Shown: one piece after another, positions 7,432 through 12,075 of the stretch
Position numbering within the stretch: the stretch's first letter is position 1
Layout of the letters: each line of letters begins with the position of its first letter
The notes under the pieces: generated by a model
What the model saw: only the letters and a program-made list of their open reading frames with translations
The model's database searches: none
What the model was told of the DNA's origin: nothing
Assembly (NCBI GenBank): GCA_029880775.1
Contig: JAOUNV010000015.1
Span: 1 to 12,075, forward strand
Source of the DNA: Nitrospinota bacterium
GTDB lineage: Bacteria > Nitrospinota_A > UBA7883
Length of the DNA stretch: 12,075 bases
Direction of reading: 5' to 3'
Position numbers and translations under genes: made by a program

Positions 7432-7683
7432 ATGACCGGTGAAGGAATTCGTCAGGCTATCCTGGACATTATCGAAGAGATCGTTCCCGACGAGGATCTT
7501 TCCAGCGTAGATCCGGAAAAGCCTTTCAGAGATCAGATAGATTTGGACTCCATGGACTTTCTGGATATAGTCATGGAGCTTCGGAAGCGCTACAGCGTAG
7601 AGGTGCCGGAGCAGGATTACCCGCGCTTATTGTCAATGAGCAGCACTGTTGATTATCTCCTGCCCAAGATGGAGAGCCTGTAA
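7432..7683 (+). CDS. Acyl carrier protein, free-standing
   Basis: An 83-residue acidic, mostly helical protein. Its 4'-phosphopantetheine attachment site is Ser40 in the motif DLDSMDFLD (37-45), at the start of helix 2, as in all ACPs. It carries growing or modified acyl chains as thioesters on the phosphopantetheine arm. Helix 1 spans about residues 4-18, and the last helix lies near 70-81. The start is supported by AGGA 7 nt upstream (7421-7424). The usual DSLD is DSMD here, a change seen in specialised ACPs. Its place between a ketosynthase and two flavin oxidoreductases suggests it serves this pathway and not bulk fatty acid synthesis. A nine-codon open frame at 7413 overlaps its start codon. 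Confidence 0.93.
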   Translation: MTGEGIRQAILDIIEEIVPDEDLSSVDPEKPFRDQIDLDSMDFLDIVMELRKRYSVEVPEQDYPRLLSMSSTVDYLLPKMESL

Positions 7684-7721
7684 GGATTGTTCCCGGCCCA
7701 CGCCCCCAATCGGTTAATTAA

Positions 7722-9104
7722 TTGCGATACGACACCGTAATCATCGGAGCGGGCCTGTCTGGGCTGGCGGCTGGCGCCAGGATGGCCCATTACGGCAAAA
7801 AAATCCTGATCCTGGAGCGCCACTACAGGATCGGTGGGCTCAGCTCTTTCTACCGCGCAGGGGGGATTGACGTGGACGTTGGCCTACATGCGGTCACCAA
7901 CTACAATCCGTCCGGCCCCAAATCCGCCCCCATGGCCCGTCTGCTCCGTCGGCTCAGGATAAGGCTGGAGGATCTGGAGCTTTTTCCTCAGGTCGAAAGC
8001 CGGATTACTTTTCCCAGCGCCACATTGCGCTTCGCGAACGACCCGGAGCTTTTACCCACCCAGGTGGAGGAAGTGTTTCCCGGCCAGGGGGAGAATTTCA
8101 GGAAGCTGGCCCGGTTGGTGGACGACCTGTATAGCAGGGATTTTGAATCTGGCCCCGCCTCCGCCAGGGCGATAGTTTCTTCCATCATCACAGAGCCGCT
8201 ATTGGTGGAGATGCTCTTTTGCCCTCTCATGTTCTACGGATGCCCCCAGGAAGACGATATGGACTTTCGCCAGTTCGCCCTTATTTTCCTGAGTGTCTAT
8301 AACGAAGGGATGGCCCGGCCCAGGCTGGGTATCCGTCCGTTGCTGGAACTGCTGGAGTCCAGGTTCCAGGCCTCCGGCGGCGAGCTGCGCACCCGTTGCG
8401 GTGTCAGCCGGGTGGAAGTGGAGGGGGGCAAGGCTCGCGCCGTGATCACCGACAAAGGGGAGCGGATAGAATGTGACTTTGTGCTTTCTTCCGCCGGGCT
8501 GGTGGAGACTGCAGGCATTTGCCCGGAAGTGGTGGCCCAGGGCGCCTCCGAGCCAGAGCCTGGGCGTATGTCATTTATAGAGTCGATCCACGCCCTGGAT
8601 ACCCCGGCCAGCGATTGTGGCCATGGCTTCTCGCTAAATTTCTACAGTGATGATGACAAGTTTATATACCGGGCGCCTGACGAGCCGGTGAACACAAAAA
8701 GCGGTGTCATCTGCCTTACAGGTAATTTCGCCTATGACAAACCGGTGGAAAAAGAGCTGCTGCGTCACACCCAGATGGCGGATCCATTTTTTTGGGCCGG
8801 GCTGGAGAAGGGCGAATATAAGGAAGCGAAAGCGAATTGGCAAAAGCGGTCGGATAACGCGCTTTTTTCCAAGGTACCGGGATTGGCGGAACATTCCCAA
8901 TTCGTGGACATGTTCACTCCCGCCACCATAAAAAAATTCACAGGACATATTAATGGCGCAGTGTACGGCGCTCCGGTTAAAATAAAGGACGGGGTAACTC
9001 CCGTGGAAAACCTGTTCATCTGCGGGACGGATCAGGGATATCTGGGAATCGTGGGCTCCATGGTCAGCGGAGTCGGCATCGCAAACTGGCATTTATTGAA
9101 GTAA
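7722..9104 (+). CDS. CrtI/retinol-saturase-type FAD oxidoreductase, first copy
   Basis: A 460-residue flavoprotein of the amine oxidase/phytoene desaturase superfamily, related to CrtI desaturases and all-trans-retinol saturases. The N-terminal Rossmann motif VIIGAGLSG (6-14) leads to the ribose-binding Glu32 in LERHYRIGGLSS. A substrate-domain segment follows (GLHAVTN at 54-60), then a second FAD-contact region (GIRPLLELL, about 203-211; SSAG at 256-259) and the C-terminal FAD motif LFICGTDQGYLGIVGS (431-446). It starts at TTG: an in-frame TAA lies immediately before it, the next ATG is past the FAD motif, and no Shine-Dalgarno is visible. It follows the ACP gene by 38 nt and is 4 nt from its homologue. 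The substrate cannot be read from sequence. I infer desaturation, saturation or isomerisation of an ACP-bound or derived chain; a carotenoid-type substrate is the alternative. Confidence 0.88.
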   Translation: MRYDTVIIGAGLSGLAAGARMAHYGKKILILERHYRIGGLSSFYRAGGIDVDVGLHAVTNYNPSGPKSAPMARLLRRLRIRLEDLELFPQVESRITFPSATLRFANDPELLPTQVEEVFPGQGENFRKLARLVDDLYSRDFESGPASARAIVSSIITEPLLVEMLFCPLMFYGCPQEDDMDFRQFALIFLSVYNEGMARPRLGIRPLLELLESRFQASGGELRTRCGVSRVEVEGGKARAVITDKGERIECDFVLSSAGLVETAGICPEVVAQGASEPEPGRMSFIESIHALDTPASDCGHGFSLNFYSDDDKFIYRAPDEPVNTKSGVICLTGNFAYDKPVEKELLRHTQMADPFFWAGLEKGEYKEAKANWQKRSDNALFSKVPGLAEHSQFVDMFTPATIKKFTGHINGAVYGAPVKIKDGVTPVENLFICGTDQGYLGIVGSMVSGVGIANWHLLK

Positions 9105-9108
9105 CATC

Positions 9109-10545
9109 ATGACTTTAAAGGGAACTGAGAACCTAAAAAAAGAGCACGACTGCATAGTGGTGGGCGCGGGCTTGGGTGGGCTCACCTGCGCCAACAGGCT
9201 GGCAACCGCTGGGCATTCTGTGCTTTTGCTGGAGCAGCATTTCCAGCTCGGTGGGCTTGCCGCCTGGTTTAGGCGAAAGAAGCATATTTTCGACGTGGCC
9301 CTCCACGGCTTTCCCGTGGGGATGAAAAAGACCTGCCGAAAGTACTGGAACAAAGAGATGGCCGATAATATCGTGCCGCTGGAAGGGATAAAGTTCGACA
9401 ATCCCCAGTTCTCTATTTCCACCACCTACGAGCGGGAAGACTTCACCAGGCTATTGGACCAGAAGTTCGGCGTGGATCGGGCCACTGTGGAGCAATTCTT
9501 CGACGCCGCCCGCTCCATGACATTCACCGACGATGACAGCATGACCACGCGCCAGTTCCTGAGCCAGTTCTTCCCCGGCAGGACCGACGTTTGGCGCCTT
9601 TTGATGGAGCCGATCACATACGCCAACGGCTCCACTCTGGATGACCCTGCAGTGAGCTATTGCATTGTTTTCTCCAACTTCATGAGCAAGGGGGTGTACA
9701 CCTTCCGGGGTGGCACGGACCTGATCATAAAGATGATGGAGGAACAGCTGGAGAGAAACGGGGTGGATGTCCGGACCAAGGCGCTGGTGGAGAAAATCAC
9801 GGTCGAGGATGGGAAAGTGACGGGAGTGATCGCCAATGGTCGGCATTTGCGCTGCCGCTCTGTGGTGTCCAACGGCAACCTGAGAACCACGATCCTGAAG
9901 ATGCTTCCTCCTGGAGTAATATCCCCAGAGTTCCGAGAGAAGACGGAAAAAGTGCGGATGAATAACTCCTCCTGCCAGGTGTATATGGGCATAAAGGAAG
10001 GGGAAACCATAGACCCGGCCACGGGTGACTTGTTGTTCACCTCCACGGCGGAGGAGTTTGACGCCGAGAAGATGCTGGATAAACATGTCACCAGCAGAAC
10101 CTTTTCCATCTATTACCCGACAGGTCGGCCCGGCCATAACCGCTACACCATAGTCTCTTCCACCAATGCTCGCTACCAGGATTGGGCTGGCCTGCCCTTG
10201 GACAGGTATGAAAACGACAAACAAGCCCTGGCCGAGGATACGCTGGTCCATCTGGAAAAATATGTCCCCGGTGTGCGCGATAAAATAGACCACCTGGAGG
10301 TGGCCACGCCCACCACATTCCAGCGATACACTCTGCATGTGGGCGGCTCATCCTTCGGCACCAAGTTCGAGGGGCTTCAGATCAGCCGCGGCATTCATGA
10401 TGAGGTTCCTGGGCTGTTCCACACAGGCTCTGTCGCCATCATCATGTCCGGCTGGCTGGGCGCGGCCAACTATGGCGTGATCGTGGCCAACGAGGTGGAC
10501 CGATATATCCGAGAACAAAGCCAGGTTGCCCCCAGTGCGGGCTGA
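9109..10545 (+). CDS. CrtI/retinol-saturase-type FAD oxidoreductase, second copy
   Basis: A 478-residue flavoprotein of the same superfamily as its upstream neighbour, but clearly diverged. The FAD Rossmann motif is VVGAGLGG (17-24), with ribose-binding Glu42 in LEQHFQLGGLAAWF. VALHGFP (63-69) matches GLHAVTN of the first copy. The CrtI-typical YTFRGGTDLI (197-206) leads into VRTKALVEKI, where the first copy has a weaker GIRPLLELL. SSTNARYQDW lies at 350-359, and the C-terminal FAD motif GLFHTGSVAIIMSGWLGAAN spans 435-454. No membrane segment is evident. It begins 4 nt after the previous stop with no strong ribosome binding site, so translation is probably coupled. The pair could act in sequence on different bonds or as a heteromer, as with two-component carotenoid desaturases. 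The substrate is unknown. Confidence 0.88.
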   Translation: MTLKGTENLKKEHDCIVVGAGLGGLTCANRLATAGHSVLLLEQHFQLGGLAAWFRRKKHIFDVALHGFPVGMKKTCRKYWNKEMADNIVPLEGIKFDNPQFSISTTYEREDFTRLLDQKFGVDRATVEQFFDAARSMTFTDDDSMTTRQFLSQFFPGRTDVWRLLMEPITYANGSTLDDPAVSYCIVFSNFMSKGVYTFRGGTDLIIKMMEEQLERNGVDVRTKALVEKITVEDGKVTGVIANGRHLRCRSVVSNGNLRTTILKMLPPGVISPEFREKTEKVRMNNSSCQVYMGIKEGETIDPATGDLLFTSTAEEFDAEKMLDKHVTSRTFSIYYPTGRPGHNRYTIVSSTNARYQDWAGLPLDRYENDKQALAEDTLVHLEKYVPGVRDKIDHLEVATPTTFQRYTLHVGGSSFGTKFEGLQISRGIHDEVPGLFHTGSVAIIMSGWLGAANYGVIVANEVDRYIREQSQVAPSAG

Positions 10546-10552
10546 TCTATAC

Positions 10553-10560
10553 AAGGGGGA
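10553..10560 (+). promoter_or_regulatory. Ribosome binding site selecting the GTG start of the reductase
   Basis: AAGGGGGA lies 3 nt before GTG at 10564. It is the strongest ribosome binding site in the operon and fixes a non-ATG start that yields the normal FabG N-terminus. Confidence 0.65.
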
Positions 10561-10563
10561 AAA

Positions 10564-11304
10564 GTGATTGGAGAGCATGAAGGGCGCAACGCCATTGTCA
10601 CCGGCGGGGTGAAAGGAATCGGGCTGGCCGTTAGCCTGGCTCTGTTGGGCGAGGGCGCTCACGTCACCGCCATTTACGCCAGCGATGACGCGGCGGCGGA
10701 AAAATTCAGGGAAGAAGCCAACGCCGGGAATATGCTGGAGACTGTGAAGCTGGACGTATCCGGCTACGACGCTTGCGAGGCGTTCTACAAAACATACGAG
10801 GAGAAATACAAATCACTCGACATCCTGGTGAACTCGGCTGGCATCCGGCGAGACTCTGTAGTGGGGATGATGAAGGAGGAGGACTGGCGCCGGGTGTTGG
10901 AGATAAACCTCTCCGGGTCTTTTAACATGAGCAAATTCGCCGTGAAGGTGATGATGAAGAAGCGCTTTGGCAGGATAATCTCCATCACCAGCCCCATCGG
11001 GCGCATAGGGTTTGCCGGCCAGGCCAATTACGCCGCCAGCAAGGCGGGGCAGGTGGGCTTTTCCCGCGCTTTGGCCAAGGAAGTGGCCACCAGGAAAATA
11101 ACCGTCAACTGCGTATCGCCCGGATTTATAGACACCGATTTTATCGGGGACCTGCCGGAGGAGCAGAAGAAGGAATACGCAAAGCAGGTGCCGATGCGCC
11201 GGTTTGGGGCGCCGGAGGAAGTGGCCCATTCGGTGATGTTCCTGGCGGGAGAAAAGGCGGCGTATATCACCGGCGCGACGCTTGAGATATCGGGCGGGCT
11301 GTAA
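10564..11304 (+). CDS. fabG: FabG-like 3-oxoacyl-ACP reductase (short-chain dehydrogenase)
   Basis: A 246-residue classical short-chain dehydrogenase, the normal FabG length. It should reduce the 3-keto group made by the ketosynthase to 3-hydroxyacyl-ACP with NADPH. Visible motifs are the cofactor site TGGVKGIG (13-20), LDV (63-65), VNSAG (89-93, usually NNAG) and the full catalytic tetrad Asn115, Ser143, Tyr156 and Lys160, in ITSPIGRIGF and QANYAASKAG. The C-terminus is ITGATLEISGGL, where FabG typically reads ITGQTLxVDGG. GTG start with a strong AAGGGGGA site. It is the last gene of the operon, 18 nt after the second flavoprotein. The gene set and intact tetrad make it the operon's ketoreductase. 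FabG-like enzymes are broad, so the symbol reflects fold and context and not proof that it is the housekeeping copy. Confidence 0.93.
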   Translation: MIGEHEGRNAIVTGGVKGIGLAVSLALLGEGAHVTAIYASDDAAAEKFREEANAGNMLETVKLDVSGYDACEAFYKTYEEKYKSLDILVNSAGIRRDSVVGMMKEEDWRRVLEINLSGSFNMSKFAVKVMMKKRFGRIISITSPIGRIGFAGQANYAASKAGQVGFSRALAKEVATRKITVNCVSPGFIDTDFIGDLPEEQKKEYAKQVPMRRFGAPEEVAHSVMFLAGEKAAYITGATLEISGGL

Positions 11305-11369
11305 GCTTAGTCATTTTGTTGTTTTGGCCATTGCTCCTGGTATGTGTCAATATGCTTTCCATTACTGAT

Positions 11370-11403
11370 ACTATCTCGCCACATTCAACTTTTTAGCGCC
11401 ACA
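11370..11403 (-). mobile_element. Probable right end of the decayed IS3-family element
   Basis: Downstream of the transposase stop, on the minus strand, TGTGGCGCTAAAAAGTTGAA is followed by a second TGTGGCG. IS3-family ends often carry CTAAAAAGTTG-like terminal sequence just after the integrase stop, which fits the last bases of the element. The partner left end is not in the window, so the exact boundary and any target duplication cannot be set. Confidence 0.35.
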
Positions 11404-11520
11404 CTAAATTGAAGTCTCCAAGGTTTTCACCGGCGTCAGATATTCAACTGGCGACAGGTCTCCCAACGACTCATGTGGACGCTCCTCGTTATATTCAATC
11501 AGCTCGTTGGCCGACCTTCT
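11404..11520 (-). pseudogene. C-terminal remnant of an IS3-family transposase (OrfB/integrase)
   Basis: Minus-strand translation gives 38 codons to a TAG at 11404-11406, containing IEYNEERPHESLGDLSPVEY, the hallmark C-terminal end of the IS3-family rve integrase domain (YNxxRPHxSLGxLTPxEY). The catalytic DDE core and the whole N-terminus are absent: the frame stays open for a few more codons but loses resemblance and runs into the end of the pstS-like gene. It is therefore a dead fragment, a sign of past insertion and deletion between the operon and the phosphate gene. It was too short to be caught by length-based ORF calling. Confidence 0.82.
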
Positions 11521-11542
11521 CCCGCAGTGTGACTTTATGAGA

Positions 11543-12075
11543 TTACTTCAGCCCCAGTACCTTTAAGTCCTGGTCCGCCACTTCCCTGGTGATGGGATAG
11601 TAGCCATCCTTTAGCACGGACATCTGCCCTTGCTTGGAGAATATGTATTTCACAAACTCCGCCCGCAACGGGTCCAGAGGCGCTCCCGGTTTTTTATTGA
11701 GGTATACAAACAGGAAGCGCGACAGAGGATAGTCGCCGCTATATGCGTTCTCCGAGGTGGCGTCCACACAATCTCCCTCTTCCCCTTGCAGCGGGACGAT
11801 CCTGGAGTCGGCGGTTTTGTATCCCACGCCGGAGTAGCCTATGGCGCCCTTGTCCGCCGCCACCGCCTGCACCACCGCCGAGGAGCCTGGCTGTTCCTTC
11901 ACGCTGTCCAGGAAATCACCCTTGAACAGCGCCACTTCCTTGAAGAAGCCATAGGTGCCGGAGGCGGAGTTGCGCCCATATACCGATATGCGCCTGTCAG
12001 CCCAATTCCCCTTCAGGCCCAGTTGGCCCCAGGTGGTTATAGCTTTCGGCTCTCCCCCTTTGCGGTTGCGGGAAA
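11543..12075 (-). CDS. pstS: PstS-type phosphate ABC transporter substrate-binding protein, N-terminus cut by window edge
   Basis: The last 176 residues plus TAA of a periplasmic phosphate-binding protein, read in minus frame from the window edge. The clearest signature is GRNSASGTYGFFKE, the phosphate-contacting Ser/Gly/Thr loop of the PstS family. It is followed by PGSSAVVQAVAADKGAIGYS, a second typical PstS segment, then YPLSRFLFVYLNKKPG and the C-terminal helix region FVKYIFSKQGQMSVLKDGYY. The signal peptide and first lobe lie beyond position 12075. It would deliver phosphate to the PstCAB transporter, whose genes are not in view. Its stop is only 22 nt from the recognisable IS3-family remnant, so any downstream pst genes once next to it may have been moved. 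Confidence 0.88.
   Translation of the reverse strand, partial: SRNRKGGEPKAITTWGQLGLKGNWADRRISVYGRNSASGTYGFFKEVALFKGDFLDSVKEQPGSSAVVQAVAADKGAIGYSGVGYKTADSRIVPLQGEEGDCVDATSENAYSGDYPLSRFLFVYLNKKPGAPLDPLRAEFVKYIFSKQGQMSVLKDGYYPITREVADQDLKVLGLK

Noticed and set aside
6663..7433. 256-residue open frame antisense to the ketosynthase
   Set aside because: Opposite strand of conserved KS motifs, no family features and no ribosome binding site; a shadow.
7685..7710. GATTG/CAATC inverted repeat between the ACP gene and the first flavoprotein
   Set aside because: Only a 5-bp stem with a 16-nt loop and no U-run; too weak to call a terminator or processing site.
9451..10338. Long 295-residue open frame antisense to the second flavoprotein
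   Set aside because: It lies fully within a well-supported gene, has low-complexity His/Val/Gly-rich content and no recognisable domain: a shadow of biased codon use.
7722..10545. Naming the flavoproteins crtI or crtN
   Set aside because: No phytoene synthase, GGPP synthase or other crt gene is in the operon, and the partners are acyl-ACP enzymes, so a carotenoid gene name would overstate the evidence.
1..12075. Search by eye for tRNA, rRNA, CRISPR repeats and riboswitches
   Set aside because: No cloverleaf-like sequence, regularly spaced repeats or conserved riboswitch core was seen; the window is almost wholly coding.

Overview
The window is bacterial chromosome: moderately GC-rich by eye, densely coded, with frequent AUA isoleucine codons in spite of the GC content. 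All recognisable genes are of bacterial type (Tmk, Ycf46-like AAA+ ATPase, TlyA, DXS, FabF/ACP/FabG-type proteins, PstS). No gene here fixes the phylum. An uncultured Gram-negative lineage is my guess, not something the sequence shows.

Layout. (1) Positions 1-529, minus strand: most of a thymidylate kinase (tmk), cut by the window edge. (2) 638-1555 and 1682-3199, plus strand: a PQQ/WD-like beta-propeller protein of unknown function, then a Ycf46-type AAA+ ATPase. The 40-bp core of the tmk/propeller gap carries plausible divergent promoters. (3) 3186-5940, minus strand: dxs (first step of the MEP isoprenoid pathway) overlapping tlyA (rRNA 2'-O-methyltransferase), a common bacterial pair. The tlyA and ycf46 genes converge and overlap at their stops. 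(4) 6126-11304, plus strand, divergent from dxs: a tight five-gene operon with a FabF-like ketosynthase, a free-standing acyl carrier protein, two different CrtI/phytoene-desaturase-type FAD oxidoreductases and a FabG-like reductase. (5) 11305-12075: remains of an IS3-family transposase, then the C-terminal part of a PstS-type phosphate-binding protein on the minus strand, cut by the window edge.

The most interesting part is the operon. It combines a dedicated elongation module (ketosynthase, ACP, ketoreductase) with two flavoenzymes of the carotenoid desaturase/retinol saturase superfamily, and contains no terpene synthase, dehydratase or enoyl reductase. I infer that the flavoenzymes add, remove or move double bonds on an acyl chain carried by the ACP, giving an unusual polyunsaturated or otherwise modified fatty acyl product. 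From memory, proposed ladderane gene sets in anammox bacteria also mix FabF/ACP-type genes with CrtI-like genes. No radical SAM gene is seen here, so the product need not be a ladderane. The ketosynthase keeps its Cys-His-His triad but has a changed glycine-rich gating loop near its C-terminus, which suggests an unusual acyl substrate.
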